A stretch of DNA of 64,000 nucleotides from Enorma burkinafasonensis (GCF_902150035.1 NZ_LR597507.1:45772-109771), one strand, 5' to 3'; shown: positions 50,771 to 60,326, numbered from the stretch's first letter. The notes: generated by a model from the letters alone, not told the origin. Translations and numbers: made by a program.

Positions 50771-51472
50771 ATGAGCTTCATCGCCACGATCCGCGAGGAC
50801 ATCCAGACGGTCAAGACGCACGACCCCGCCGCCCAGAGCGGGTTCGTGATCTTCCTCTCCTACCCCGGCCTCCACGCCAAGTGGATGCACACGCCCGAGC
50901 ACTGGCTCTGGAGCCACGGCCTCAAGGGACCCGCGCGCGTGCTGAGCCAGATCACCCGCTTCTTCACCGGCGTCGAGATCCACCCCGCCGCGCAGCTGGG
51001 CCGGCGCTTCTTCATCGACCACGCCATGGGCGTCGTCGTGGGCGAGACCACCATCGTGGGCGACGACTGCGTGCTCTACCAGGGAGTCACGCTCGGCGGC
51101 ACCGGCAAGGAGTGCGGCAAGCGCCACCCCACGCTCGGCAACAACGTCACCGTGGGCGCCGGCGCCAAGGTGCTCGGCAACATCCGCTTGGGCGACAACG
51201 TCAAGGTGGGCGGCAACTCGGTGGTGGTGAAGGACGTGCCCGCCGACTGCACCGTCGTGGGCATCCCCGGGCGCATCGTCCGCCGCAACGGCTGCCGCGT
51301 GGTCGCCGAGACCTTCGAGGCGAGCAAGCACCGCGAGAGCATGCCCGACCCGGTCGAGGAGCAGTCGCGCATGAACCGCGCCGCCATCATCGGCAACCAG
51401 CGCCGCATCAGCGAACTCGAGGAGGAGGTCGCCGAGCTCAGGGAGCTCGTGCGAGACCTGGCCGAGCGATGA
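50771..51472 (+). CDS. cysE: Serine O-acetyltransferase
   Basis: Makes O-acetylserine for cysteine synthesis. The 233-residue left-handed beta-helix protein has the hexapeptide repeats GVEIHPAAQLGRRFFIDH, GVVVGETTIVGDDCVLYQGV and GNNVTVGAGAKVLGNIRLGD, plus catalytic His residues in FIDHAMG and GKRHPTLG. It lacks the longer N-terminal helical domain of enterobacterial CysE and is of the short EpsC/NifP type. A C-terminal coiled coil (about 200-230, ISELEEEVAELREL) is added. GGGGCAG precedes the ATG. Confidence 0.95.
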   Translation: MSFIATIREDIQTVKTHDPAAQSGFVIFLSYPGLHAKWMHTPEHWLWSHGLKGPARVLSQITRFFTGVEIHPAAQLGRRFFIDHAMGVVVGETTIVGDDCVLYQGVTLGGTGKECGKRHPTLGNNVTVGAGAKVLGNIRLGDNVKVGGNSVVVKDVPADCTVVGIPGRIVRRNGCRVVAETFEASKHRESMPDPVEEQSRMNRAAIIGNQRRISELEEEVAELRELVRDLAER

Positions 51473-51590
51473 GGCCACGGGCCGGGCGGTGCCCACAGGC
51501 GAGCCGCGCCGCGACAGCCGGCGAGCCGGCACATACGGCGAGCGGCCGCCCGAAGGCAGCCGCCCGCATGATCGCCTATTCGCCTTAACC

Positions 51591-52877
51591 CTACTGGGCC
51601 GAGAGGTCGATGCCGTTCGCCCAGCCCCAGCGCGGGGTGACCGTGGTGCCGTAGTACCGGATCCAGCTGTCGAGGTCCTGCGTGTTGATGTAGCCGATGT
51701 TCTGCATGACCTTGTTGTCGCCGATGTAGATGCCCACGTGCCCCCAGATGCTGCCCGCGATGGTATGGCTGTGCGTGGAGACCGCGATGATCATGCCCAC
51801 CTGCAGGCTGTCCTTGCTCGAGCTGGTGCACCAGGAGCTGTACATGTCGTTCGCGTTGCCGTACACGCGGCCGTAGCCGGCGTTGTTGAAGACCCACGAG
51901 ACCCACTTGGCGCAGTAGTTGGGGCCGGGGCAGGGCGTGTAGTAGCACGAGTCGACGATGCGCTTCTGCCCGGCGCTCGCCGCGCTGTAGTCCTGGCCGC
52001 TGCCCGCCGCGGGCAGATTGGGCACGCCGCCGCTCTGCTGCTGTTGCTGCTCGGCCCGCCGGCGCGCCTCCTCTTCCTCGCGACGGCGCTGCTCCTCGGC
52101 CTCGGCCTCGGCGATCGCCTCGGCGATCTCGGCGTCGCGCTGGGCGATGAGCTCCTGGACCTCGCTGCCCAGGCCGGAGAGGGTCTCCTGGACCTCCTGC
52201 TGCTTGGCCTGCATCTCGGCGAGCTGCTCGGCCTGCTGCTCCTTGAGCGCCTCGAGCTCGGCCTTCTGGGCCTCGAGGTCCTCCTTGCGCTGGGCGAGCT
52301 CCTCCTGGATGTCGTGGATCTCGGTGATGGCGCGGCGGTCGCTCTCGTTCATCTTGCCCAGGTAGTAGGCGTTCGAGATGAGCTCGTCGAGCGTCGCGGA
52401 CGAGAGCAGAAGCGCGAGCGTGGTGCTGCCGCCGTCCTTGTAGTCCTCGGCGACGCGCTCGGCGAGCGCCTGCTGCTTCTCCTCGAGCTCGGCCTGCTTC
52501 GTCTCGATCTCGGCCTCGGTCTCGTCGATCTGGGCCTGGACGTCCTCGATCTGGCCCATCGTCTCGTCGAGCTGGCGGCTGAGCTCCTGGTACTGGGCCG
52601 AGATCTCGTCGAGCTGGGCCTTGACGGCGTCGTACTCCGCCTGGGCGTCGCTCAGGGCGTCGAGGGTCTCCTGGCTCGCCTGGGGCTCCTCGTCCACGGC
52701 GAACGCCGAGACGGGGCTGCCCAGAAGCGCCGCCGCGCCCGCCATGGAGAGCATGGCCTTGAGCGCGCTGCGGCGCGAGCAGATGACGCCGTCCCCCCTC
52801 ATGGGGAGGGGCCCGTCGCATGCGGTGTGGATTCGATCGGTATGCTGCGATGCAGCCTGGTCGTTGCGGTGTGACAT
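51591..52877 (-). CDS. Secreted coiled-coil peptidoglycan hydrolase (NlpC/P60 or CHAP type)
   Basis: An exported protein of 428 residues. The N-terminus has SRRSALKAMLSMAGAAALLG, then SPVSAFA, a signal peptide with a twin-arginine-like RR. A long coiled coil (about 65-280), of the kind found in PcsB-like and RipA-like hydrolases, holds DAQAEYDAVKAQLDEISAQY-type heptads. A Gln/Ser linker precedes the catalytic domain (about 310-428), with the likely cysteine in GPNYCAKWVSWVF and the histidine in SIWGHVGIYIG. Such enzymes cleave peptide stems during cell separation; the coiled coil likely engages FtsX. Start at 52877 follows GGAG. Confidence 0.86.
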   Translation of the reverse strand: MSHRNDQAASQHTDRIHTACDGPLPMRGDGVICSRRSALKAMLSMAGAAALLGSPVSAFAVDEEPQASQETLDALSDAQAEYDAVKAQLDEISAQYQELSRQLDETMGQIEDVQAQIDETEAEIETKQAELEEKQQALAERVAEDYKDGGSTTLALLLSSATLDELISNAYYLGKMNESDRRAITEIHDIQEELAQRKEDLEAQKAELEALKEQQAEQLAEMQAKQQEVQETLSGLGSEVQELIAQRDAEIAEAIAEAEAEEQRRREEEEARRRAEQQQQQSGGVPNLPAAGSGQDYSAASAGQKRIVDSCYYTPCPGPNYCAKWVSWVFNNAGYGRVYGNANDMYSSWCTSSSKDSLQVGMIIAVSTHSHTIAGSIWGHVGIYIGDNKVMQNIGYINTQDLDSWIRYYGTTVTPRWGWANGIDLSAQ

Positions 52878-53095
52878 ACGTGCTCCGAATAAGTGTTGTG
52901 TGTATATGTCGCCCTGACAGCTATACAGGATAGCGCAAAACGCACCGCGCCGCGCACGGGAACCCGGTATCCGGCAGGGGCACATAAATCGCTGCCGCCG
53001 CGTGTCCGTATCGCGACATCGCACGCCGCCGCGCCGCGCGCCGCATCGAGCCGGTATACTTTTACGCAGCGTCTTCGCGTCGATAGGGAGTACCC

Positions 53096-54157
53096 ATGTC
53101 TCAAGCACTTGCACCCCAGGATACCTGCGTCCTCGTCACCGGCGGGGCCGGCTTCATCGGCTCGCACACCACCGTCGAGCTCCTCGAGCGCGGCTACCGC
53201 GTCGCCGTGGTCGACGACCTCTCCAACTCGAGCCCCGTCGCCCTCGACCGCATCCGCGAGATCGTGGGGCCTGACGCCGCCGCGAACCTCACGTTTTACG
53301 AGGCCGACGTCAACGACCGCGCGGCCCTGGATCGCATCTTCGATGCCGAGCGCCCCGACCGCGTCATCCACTTCGCCGGATTCAAGGCCGTCGGCGAGAG
53401 CGTCCACAAGCCGCTCGAGTACTACGCGAACAACATTGGCAGCACCCTCACGCTCTGCGACGTCATGCGTGCGCACGGGTGCAAGTCGATCATCTTCTCG
53501 AGCTCCTCGACGGTCTACGGCGACCCGGACAACCCGCCCGTGACCGAGCGCGACCCCAAGAAGCCGGCGACCAACCCCTACGGCTGGACCAAGTGGATGA
53601 TCGAGCAGATCCTGATGGACCTGCACACCTCCGACCCGGAGTGGAACGTCGTGCTGCTGCGCTACTTCAACCCCATCGGCGCGCACCCCTCGGGCCTCAT
53701 CGGCGAGGACCCCAAGGGCATCCCCAACAACCTGGTGCCCTACGTGGCGCAGGTCGCCGTGGGCAAGCGCGCATGCGTGAACGTCTTCGGCGACGACTAC
53801 CCCACGCCCGACGGCACCGGTATTCGCGACTACATCCACGTGGTCGACCTCGCCTGCGGCCACGTCTCGGCCCTCGAGTGGATGAACGGCCGCTCCGAGG
53901 TGGGCATCTTCAACCTGGGCACCGGCACCGGCTCGTCGGTCCTCGACGTGATCCACGCCTTCGAGCGCGCCTGCGGACGCGAGCTCCCCTACAAGATCTG
54001 CCCGCGCCGCGACGGCGACATCGCCGCCAACTGGTGCGACGCGACCAAGGCCGAGCAGGAGATGGGCTGGAAGGCCCGCTTCGACCTCGACGACATGTGC
54101 CGCGACTCGTGGCGCTGGCAGTCGGCGAACCCCGACGGCTTCGCCACCCAGCGCTAG
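53096..54157 (+). CDS. galE: UDP-glucose 4-epimerase
   Basis: NAD-dependent SDR epimerase of 353 residues interconverting UDP-glucose and UDP-galactose. The nucleotide motif is VTGGAGFIGSHTTVELL; the catalytic Ser is in SSSSTVYGD and the YxxxK pair in NPYGWTKW. RYFNPIGAHPSG and GTGIRDYIHVVDLA are diagnostic of GalE. GGGAGTACCC precedes the ATG, and TATACT at 53053-53058 is its likely -10. It supplies UDP-galactose for envelope glycans; no gal operon is adjacent. Confidence 0.97.
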   Translation: MSQALAPQDTCVLVTGGAGFIGSHTTVELLERGYRVAVVDDLSNSSPVALDRIREIVGPDAAANLTFYEADVNDRAALDRIFDAERPDRVIHFAGFKAVGESVHKPLEYYANNIGSTLTLCDVMRAHGCKSIIFSSSSTVYGDPDNPPVTERDPKKPATNPYGWTKWMIEQILMDLHTSDPEWNVVLLRYFNPIGAHPSGLIGEDPKGIPNNLVPYVAQVAVGKRACVNVFGDDYPTPDGTGIRDYIHVVDLACGHVSALEWMNGRSEVGIFNLGTGTGSSVLDVIHAFERACGRELPYKICPRRDGDIAANWCDATKAEQEMGWKARFDLDDMCRDSWRWQSANPDGFATQR

Positions 54158-54272
54158 GCCGGCAAGGGCGGCACTCGCTATCAGGACGGCGAAGGCCGGC
54201 CCTGCCCCGGACGCGCGGGGCGAGCGGCCCCGCCGGGACCGACCTTCCGCACCATGAAGGGAGCGGCTTTCC

Positions 54273-55292
54273 ATGGCCAACGCTTTCGCCGAATACCTGC
54301 AGAGCCATCACGGCGACCTTGACGGCTACCTCGCCTCGTTCTTCAAGCCGGCGCGCACGGGCTGCCCCGCGGGCGACGACCTCGACCGCTACCTCTATGC
54401 GCCGCTGCGCTCCTTCACCGAGAACGGCGGGAAGCGCCACCGTCCGCTCATCTGCCTCGCGGCCTGCAAGGCGGTCGGCGGCGACCCCGCGCGCGCCCGG
54501 AGCGCCGCGGCGGCCATCGAGCACTTCCAGAGCGCGGCCCTCATCCACGACGACATCGCCGACCACGGCCAGCTCAGGCGCGGCAAGCCCTGCATGTACC
54601 TCACCGAGGGCACGGGCCTCGCCATCAACTGCGGCGACATGGACCTCACGCTCGTGACCGACGCCGTGCTGAACGACCCCGCGCTCGACGACGCGACGCG
54701 CTTGCGCGTGCTGCGCGAGCTCACCGCCATGACCGAGCGGACCATCGAGGGCCAGGCGCTCGACCTGGGCTGGGTGCGCGACGGCCGCTTCGACATCTCC
54801 GTCGCGGACTACCTGCGCATGGCGACGCTCAAGACCGCCCACTACTCGGGCGCGGTGCCCCTCGCCTGCGGCGCCATCATCGGCGGCGGCAGCGATTCCC
54901 AGATCGAGGCGCTCCGCTCGTTCGGCCTGGACACGGGCCTTGCCTTCCAGATTCAGGACGACCTCATCAACATCGTGGGGAGCGACCGGGCAAAGGACTG
55001 GCGGACCGACATCACCGAGGGCAAGCGCACGCTCGTGGCGGTGCACGCCCTCGCCGACGTGCGCTTCCACGACGAGCTCCAGGCCATCCTGGATGCCGGC
55101 ACCGACGACCCGGCAGCACTCGACCGCGCCGTCGAGATCTTCGAGGAGACCGGTGCGATCGCGTTCGCGCGCTCCTACGCCGCGGACCTCACCGCCCGCG
55201 CCAAGGAGACGCTCGGTGCGGTGGAGCTCGACGAGGGCTGCCGCGCGCTCTTCCTCGACATGGCGGACTTCTTCATCGAGCGCCTGAGCTAG
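54273..55292 (+). CDS. Polyprenyl (farnesyl/geranylgeranyl) diphosphate synthase
   Basis: All-trans isoprenyl diphosphate synthase of 339 residues. The first aspartate-rich motif is IHDDIAD and the chain-length region ALIHDD precedes it. The GKRHRPL and GQALDLGW motifs are present. The second aspartate-rich motif is FQIQDDLINIVG, where the third Asp is replaced by Asn. This is tolerated in some relatives but is worth noting. The product may be farnesyl diphosphate or a longer chain for lipid carriers or quinones. It lies 115 bp after galE with AAGGGAG before the ATG. Confidence 0.92.
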   Translation: MANAFAEYLQSHHGDLDGYLASFFKPARTGCPAGDDLDRYLYAPLRSFTENGGKRHRPLICLAACKAVGGDPARARSAAAAIEHFQSAALIHDDIADHGQLRRGKPCMYLTEGTGLAINCGDMDLTLVTDAVLNDPALDDATRLRVLRELTAMTERTIEGQALDLGWVRDGRFDISVADYLRMATLKTAHYSGAVPLACGAIIGGGSDSQIEALRSFGLDTGLAFQIQDDLINIVGSDRAKDWRTDITEGKRTLVAVHALADVRFHDELQAILDAGTDDPAALDRAVEIFEETGAIAFARSYAADLTARAKETLGAVELDEGCRALFLDMADFFIERLS

Positions 55293-55375
55293 GGCGGCTT
55301 CGGAACGGGCAGGGCAGGCGCCGAAAGGGTGCCGCAAGGGCGCCTCGTGGGTGCCGCGGGCGCCCCGCGCGCCCC

Positions 55376-56170
55376 CTACTCCCTCACGCGCGCCTCGAAG
55401 CGCCGGTACATGACGCCGCCCGCAAGCGCGAGCAGGCACGCGACCGCGACCGCCGCGAGGGCGACGGTGTAGTCGCCCGCCCCGAACGCCGAGGCCGCGA
55501 CCGTCGAGGTGACGATCGAGGGGATGCGCCCGAGCGTGGCGATGGCGAGCACGGCTGTGAACCGCATGCGCGTGAGCCCCGCGAAATAGGTGAGGAAGTC
55601 CTTCGGCGTGCCCGGGATGAGAAAGACGACGAGCATGATGAGCTCGAGGCGGCGGGTGTTCCGCAGCCACGCGTAGCGCTCGAGGTGCGCCCGGTCGAAG
55701 AAGAGCCCGACCACGCGCCAGCCGAAGCGCCGCACGGCGAGGTAGATGGCAGACGACGCCACCGCGCTCGCGACGAGGCAGAGCGCCGTGCCCTCCCAGA
55801 ACCCGAACGCGTACCCGCTCGCGAGCTCGACCGGCTCGCCCGGCAGGAACGCCAGCACGATCTGGAGCACGTTCACGCCGAGGACCGCAAGGCGGCTCAG
55901 CATGGCGTGCTCGGCCACGTAGGCGTGCAAAAGCGTCGCGTCGGCGAGCCACGCGTAGACGCCCGGCAGGTAGCTCCAGCAAGCGAGGACGATGGCCGCG
56001 AGCAGCGCCGCGGTCACCGCGACGATGAGCGCGCGCTTCTGCTTGAGCGTGAGGGCGCAGCGCGCGCTGCCGGCGCCGCGGCGCGCGGGGGCCTTCCCGT
56101 GCGGGGCTGCGGGCACCCAGGGCACCCGAGAGGAATCCTGAACCGTACCCATGGCGGTCTCTCCCAACAT
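55376..56170 (-). CDS. VTT-domain (TVP38/TMEM64 family) membrane protein
   Basis: A 264-residue membrane protein with about six spans (from residue 45). The VTT/SNARE-associated signature is seen in FLPGEPVELASGYAFGFWEG, YLAVRRFGWR and LIPGTPKDFLTYFAGLTRM, the expected re-entrant loop followed by conserved GTPKD...AG. Members of the family are lipid scramblases or transporters. The first 40 residues are hydrophilic. The start at 56170 follows GGGGAGGGG; an ATG at 56152 is possible. Confidence 0.87.
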   Translation of the reverse strand: MLGETAMGTVQDSSRVPWVPAAPHGKAPARRGAGSARCALTLKQKRALIVAVTAALLAAIVLACWSYLPGVYAWLADATLLHAYVAEHAMLSRLAVLGVNVLQIVLAFLPGEPVELASGYAFGFWEGTALCLVASAVASSAIYLAVRRFGWRVVGLFFDRAHLERYAWLRNTRRLELIMLVVFLIPGTPKDFLTYFAGLTRMRFTAVLAIATLGRIPSIVTSTVAASAFGAGDYTVALAAVAVACLLALAGGVMYRRFEARVRE

Positions 56171-56274
56171 GTCCCCTCCCCATAGCCGGCCTGCACCCCG
56201 CCGCCGCGCGGACGTCGCCGCGAGACGAAAGCTACCTCGATGGTACGGGCCGCCTATCAGGATCAGGTAAAGAA

Positions 56275-58035
56275 TCAAGCAGGGCTTTCCGAAGGATCTG
56301 GGCCCACGGCGAACGTCAGGGCGATGCGCGCGCCGCCCTCCTCGCGGTTCGCGAGCACGACGTCGCCGCCATGCCGTCGCGCGAGCGTCCGGGCGATATG
56401 CAGGCCCAGCCCGAAGTGCTCGGCCGACCTGCGCTCGCCGAAGTACGGGTCGCACCCGCGTGCGAGCGCCTCGGGCGAGAAACCCGGCCCGTCATCGGCG
56501 ACCGTCAGCGTGAAGAGCACCGCTCCGGCGGATGCCGACCGGTCAGGACATGCGCCCTCGCCACCCGACGCTTCCTGGGGCGCCGGGGGCTCATCGTCCA
56601 TCGGGGGCGCCGCGAACGTCACGTCCACCTCGGAGCGCGCATGGTCGCATGCGTTGGAGAGGACGTTGCCCAAGACCTCCTCCACCAGCTGCAGGTCGAT
56701 ATGGACCACGCACTCGGTGGCACCCAGCATCCGGAAGCCGAGGCTCACCTCCCGCCCGCATGAGCCCACATAGGCTCGCACGTACTCCTCGAGCAGGCCC
56801 GCAACGTAGTCGGCGCGGTACGGGTGCCGCTCGGGAGCACGGTCCTCGAGCTTGCTCACGCGGCTCATCGAGACCGCATAGGCCTCCAGGCGGTCGACCT
56901 GCGAGAGGAGCTTGTCGAGCAGCTCCCGCTCGCGCCCCTGGTCCTCCGGACGCACGGCAGCAAGCCGTTTGGCGTCGCCGGCATCCGGCCCATCCCCCAT
57001 CTCAGCTGCCGCGGCACCATCCCGCAGCAAGCGCATCCGGGCCATCTCGACCGTCCCCCTGAGCACGGTTATCGGCGTGCGCAGGTCGTGGGCGAACGCG
57101 GCATTGAGTCGGCGCCGCTCCTCGGCGGTACGCCATAGCTCGCGCTCAGCGTCGAGCAGCGAGGCGCGCATGCGCTCCAGCACCTCGCTCAGCCTGCCCA
57201 GCTCGCGCCCGCGGACCGGCTCGATCGTGAAGTCGAGGTCACGGGCGGCGATGCGCTTCGCCGAGCGCGCGAGCTCGTCGAGCGGGCCGGAGATGTAGCG
57301 GCGGTAGAAGCGACGGAACATCACGAGGGCGCCGCCGCCGTAGGCCACGATGGGGACGCCGACCCCGGCGGCGAGGCGGAGCGCCCAGTCGAGCGGCCCG
57401 AGATAGGCCCCCTCCTCCAGGAACACGTAGTATGCGACGTTCGAGGTCAGCACGCCCGCACCGAGCTCGTCGTCACTCAGGACATCCGTCGTCTGCGCAC
57501 GGCCGGCCCGCTCGCGCGCATCGTACGTGGGAAGCTTGTCGATGGGGATGATGCCGTCGGGGTCGTAAGGGCTGCCGTCCGAGTCGATGTAGTCCTGCTC
57601 GGTATAGTTCCCGCCCCAATCCGTCACTTCGTAGACCGGATCCTCGCGCAGCAACCCCATGGTCGCATCGACCGCCTGCCCACCATGGCTCCATCCTCCG
57701 GTCATGACGCTGCCCGAAGCATAATTTTGGCGCGCGGCGGCGAACGCGACGAAAACGATCTGGTCATACGAGTTGTCGAGGTAGATCGGCGTCGCCGGGA
57801 TGAGCTCGTCGGTGGCGGCGTCATAGATGTAGGGCCCGGCGTTGACCTCGACGTGCTCGGCACGGTGCTCCTCGGCGAGCTTGTAGTGGAGGTCCATCAG
57901 CGCCGAGATGCCCAAAACGGCGACGGTCGTCGCCGCGACCGCCCACACCGCTGCGTAGCAGAAGAAGGCGCGCATGATGGAGGGGTTGCGCAGCCATGAT
58001 GCCACCCGGTCCCTGATACGTCTTGCATGCATCAT
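56275..58035 (-). CDS. Sensor histidine kinase
   Basis: Two-component kinase of 586 residues. Two membrane spans (about 20-46 and 222-245) enclose an extracytoplasmic domain of about 175 residues rich in Asp and Tyr. HAMP follows (about 245-300, RRYISGPLDELARSAKRIA). The dimerisation helix has AFAHDLRTPITVLRG with the phosphorylated His. The ATPase has NVLSNACDHARSE, DDGPGFSPEALA, and FGLGLHIARTLARRHGG. Two unusual acidic/Gly-rich insertions (about 350-365 and 500-520) lengthen it. It follows the response regulator by 80 bp and is the partner. Confidence 0.94.
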   Translation of the reverse strand: MMHARRIRDRVASWLRNPSIMRAFFCYAAVWAVAATTVAVLGISALMDLHYKLAEEHRAEHVEVNAGPYIYDAATDELIPATPIYLDNSYDQIVFVAFAAARQNYASGSVMTGGWSHGGQAVDATMGLLREDPVYEVTDWGGNYTEQDYIDSDGSPYDPDGIIPIDKLPTYDARERAGRAQTTDVLSDDELGAGVLTSNVAYYVFLEEGAYLGPLDWALRLAAGVGVPIVAYGGGALVMFRRFYRRYISGPLDELARSAKRIAARDLDFTIEPVRGRELGRLSEVLERMRASLLDAERELWRTAEERRRLNAAFAHDLRTPITVLRGTVEMARMRLLRDGAAAAEMGDGPDAGDAKRLAAVRPEDQGRERELLDKLLSQVDRLEAYAVSMSRVSKLEDRAPERHPYRADYVAGLLEEYVRAYVGSCGREVSLGFRMLGATECVVHIDLQLVEEVLGNVLSNACDHARSEVDVTFAAPPMDDEPPAPQEASGGEGACPDRSASAGAVLFTLTVADDGPGFSPEALARGCDPYFGERRSAEHFGLGLHIARTLARRHGGDVVLANREEGGARIALTFAVGPDPSESPA

Positions 58036-58115
58036 GCTCCCACCTTCTCATTTCCCGGCGATGCGGATCGCCTCGCCAAGCGGACCGCCGCCTGCCAGCC
58101 GTCTGCCGTCGCCCC

Positions 58116-58880
58116 TCATCGCGCGCCCCATCGGTAGCCCACACCCCACACGGTCTCGATGAGCTCGGCCTGCACGCCAGCTTCCGAGAGCTTGCGGCGG
58201 ATGCGGCGCACGTGCTCGCGAACGATTGACGGGTCGCCCGTCGCGTCCCATCCCCACACCTGCTCATACAGGAGCGCACGGTCGTAGACGCGTCCCGGGT
58301 TCTTGCTGAGGAAGGCGATGATGTCGAACTCGGTGCGCGTGAGGTCGAGCGTCGCCTGGGTCGCGGGCACCGTGACCGTCCGCTCGGAATAGTCGATGGT
58401 CACCTCGGGAAAGACGCGGACGCTCCGGGGCCGCTCCCCGCGCAGGCGCTCGTCGCGCGCGAGATGGGCGCGCACGCGGCCGCCGAGGACCTCCAGCGAG
58501 AAGGGCTTGAGCACGTAATCGTCCGCACCGGCCGAGAAGCCGTCGAGCTGGTCGACGTCCTCGACGCGGGCGGTGAGGAATATGATCGGGCAGCTCAGGC
58601 ACGTGCGCAGGCGCCGGCAGAGCTCGAACCCGTCCATCCCCGGCATGTTCACGTCGAGCAGGATGAGGTCGATGGACGCGCCCCGGGCACCGGAGCCGTC
58701 CCCTTCGGAGCGTACCTCTCCGCTCCCATCGCGGCCCATGAGCTCGTTCACGATATGGAGCGCCTCCTCGGCGCTCGCTGCGCACCGCGTGGCGTATCCC
58801 TCCATCGTGAAGAACTCATCGAGCATATGCAGGATATCCGGCTCGTCGTCGACGATGAGCAGGCTTCGTCTCGCTTCCAC
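58116..58880 (-). CDS. OmpR/PhoB-type response regulator
   Basis: Two-component regulator of 254 residues. The receiver domain has LLIVDDEPDILHML, the phosphoacceptor Asp76 in DLILLDVNMPGMDGF, FLTARVE and VLKPFS. Between helix 2 and strand 3 there is an extra about 20-residue Gly/Ser-rich loop (about 48-69). The DNA-binding winged helix (about 155-254) has LTRTEFDIIAFLSKNPGRVY and VREHVRRIRRKLS. The start is GTG at 58880 with GGAGGGAACC upstream; the longer ATG frame from 59003 has no support. It is followed by the cognate kinase gene. Confidence 0.94.
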   Translation of the reverse strand: MEARRSLLIVDDEPDILHMLDEFFTMEGYATRCAASAEEALHIVNELMGRDGSGEVRSEGDGSGARGASIDLILLDVNMPGMDGFELCRRLRTCLSCPIIFLTARVEDVDQLDGFSAGADDYVLKPFSLEVLGGRVRAHLARDERLRGERPRSVRVFPEVTIDYSERTVTVPATQATLDLTRTEFDIIAFLSKNPGRVYDRALLYEQVWGWDATGDPSIVREHVRRIRRKLSEAGVQAELIETVWGVGYRWGAR

Positions 58881-59178
58881 GGTTCCCTCCAACACGGCTT
58901 GTGCCTTGCGGTCCTTTCCCAAGCATTCCCGAATCACCGCCAGGTGCCCGGGCGGCATCCGGCATCCGTCTTTCCCCGCCGTGCCCCCTATCTTGAACGC
59001 CAAATGTCGAGAATCCGTCTACGACGCACATTTTGTGGAGCGGTCGGGGCGGGGCAACGGGCGATTGAGACGCAGGGCCGCCTAACTTGCTAGACTATAG
59101 CCACCGTTGATACAGCCGCGCATGCACGGTGACGCCCCGGCGTCGCGGCGTGCGCGTTTTTGAGGGGAAAGGGGCCGC
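58881..59178. other. Divergent region between the two-component system and a peptidoglycan-binding gene
   Basis: On the plus strand an extended -10, TGCTAGACT at 59088-59096, precedes the peptidoglycan-binding gene by about 85 bp. The -35 is weak. The minus-strand promoter of the response regulator could not be identified. No gene is supported here. Confidence 0.4.
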
Positions 59179-60081
59179 ATGGAGGCCATCACCATCGGCA
59201 TGCAGGGTCCGGCCGTCGAGGACGTGCAGACCCGTCTGGTCAACCTCGGCCACACCATCGATAGCGCGGAGCTCGACGGGCGCTCCTTCGGCGCGTCCAC
59301 CGCATCGGCGGTGCGCTCCTTCCGCGCCTCGCAGGGCATCGACGCCGGCGAGGATGTCGACACCGAGTGCTGGAGCAGGCTCGTCGACGCGTCCTACAAG
59401 CTCGGCGACCGCACGCTCTACCTGCGCATCCCCAACTTCCATGGCTCCGACGTGCGCGAGCTGCAGCACGCCCTCAACGCGCTCGGCTTCTCGTGCGGCG
59501 AGGCGGACGGCAAGTTCGGCCCCCATACCGAGGCGGGCCTGCAGCAGTTCCAGGAGAACGTGGGGCTCTTCGCCGACGGCATGGCGTTCCAGGACACGTT
59601 CAACTACATCAACCGCCTGCACCACATCTGGGAGGGCAAGCCCTCGGTGAGCGAGTCCGACGTGCACATCGGGTTCGCCCGCGCGGCGAGCGTGCTCGAG
59701 CGCAACCGCGTCGCGGTGATCGGCGCGGACCCCATCGCCCGCAACGTCGCCTCGCGCATGTGGAACATCGCCACCGCCACGACCGACAACAGCGGCATGC
59801 AGCTCTGCGACCGCGAGGCGCCTGACGACGTGGACATCGTGTTCGAGCTCGCGAGCGACCCGCTGCCCGAGGACGCCGCGCCCCGCGCCACCGTCGTGCT
59901 CGCCGAGTGCATGAACGTGGGCCAGCGCATCCGCACGGCCCTCGCCGCCGCGACGGCGCACCCGGCGCTGCTGCGCATCGAGCTCACCGGCCTCACCCAG
60001 TACGGCTCGTTCACCGCGAGCGACGCGCAGGCGCTCGCCGTGCAGCTGCTCGACGGCGTTTGCGATGCGCTGAGCGATTAG
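59179..60081 (+). CDS. Peptidoglycan-binding domain protein
   Basis: A 300-residue protein. It begins with two PG_binding_1 repeats: about 1-75 (GMQGPAVEDVQTRLVNLGHT and GASTASAVRSFRASQGID) and about 85-145 (GSDVRELQHALNALGFSCGE and GPHTEAGLQQFQENVGL). The C-terminal half (about 165-300) is an alpha/beta region with RVAVIGADPIARNVASRM, VVLAECMNVGQRIRT and LTQYGSFTASDAQALA, reminiscent of N-acetylmuramoyl-L-alanine amidase-type domains, but no clear catalytic zinc set is visible. No signal peptide is seen, so how it reaches the wall is unclear. Confidence 0.85.
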   Translation: MEAITIGMQGPAVEDVQTRLVNLGHTIDSAELDGRSFGASTASAVRSFRASQGIDAGEDVDTECWSRLVDASYKLGDRTLYLRIPNFHGSDVRELQHALNALGFSCGEADGKFGPHTEAGLQQFQENVGLFADGMAFQDTFNYINRLHHIWEGKPSVSESDVHIGFARAASVLERNRVAVIGADPIARNVASRMWNIATATTDNSGMQLCDREAPDDVDIVFELASDPLPEDAAPRATVVLAECMNVGQRIRTALAAATAHPALLRIELTGLTQYGSFTASDAQALAVQLLDGVCDALSD

Positions 60082-60135
60082 GTACACTGTTTGGACTGCG
60101 TAGCAGGGGTTCGCGCCCCTGAGCGCAGGTAGCGG

Positions 60136-60209
60136 TGGGGCATCGTCCAGCGGCAGGACCCCGGTTTTTGGTGCCGGTTACGGGGGTTCGAATCCCTCTG
60201 CCCCAGCCA
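60136..60209 (+). tRNA. tRNA-Gln (anticodon UUG)
   Basis: A 74-base tRNA with acceptor stem TGGGGCA/TGCCCCA, discriminator G, encoded CCA, anticodon loop TTTTGGT carrying TTG and a T arm GGGTTCGAATCCC-type. It lies 54 bp after the peptidoglycan-binding gene. Confidence 0.97.
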
Positions 60210-60215
60210 CGTGAA

Positions 60216-60252
60216 CAAGCAGCCCGGATGCCCTGCGGCGTCTGGGCTGTTC
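60216..60252 (+). terminator. Terminator hairpin after tRNA-Gln
   Basis: AGCAGCCCGGATGCC and GGCGTCTGGGCTGTT pair over about 14 bp around a CTGC loop, followed by TCTCTTCTC, a moderately T-rich tail. Confidence 0.75.
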
Positions 60253-60326
60253 TCTTCTCGCCCGCGGGGAGGGGGCTGCGTCATCGGATCTCGCGCTATC
60301 TCAAGGGGCGTGCGCGAAGGGCTTCC

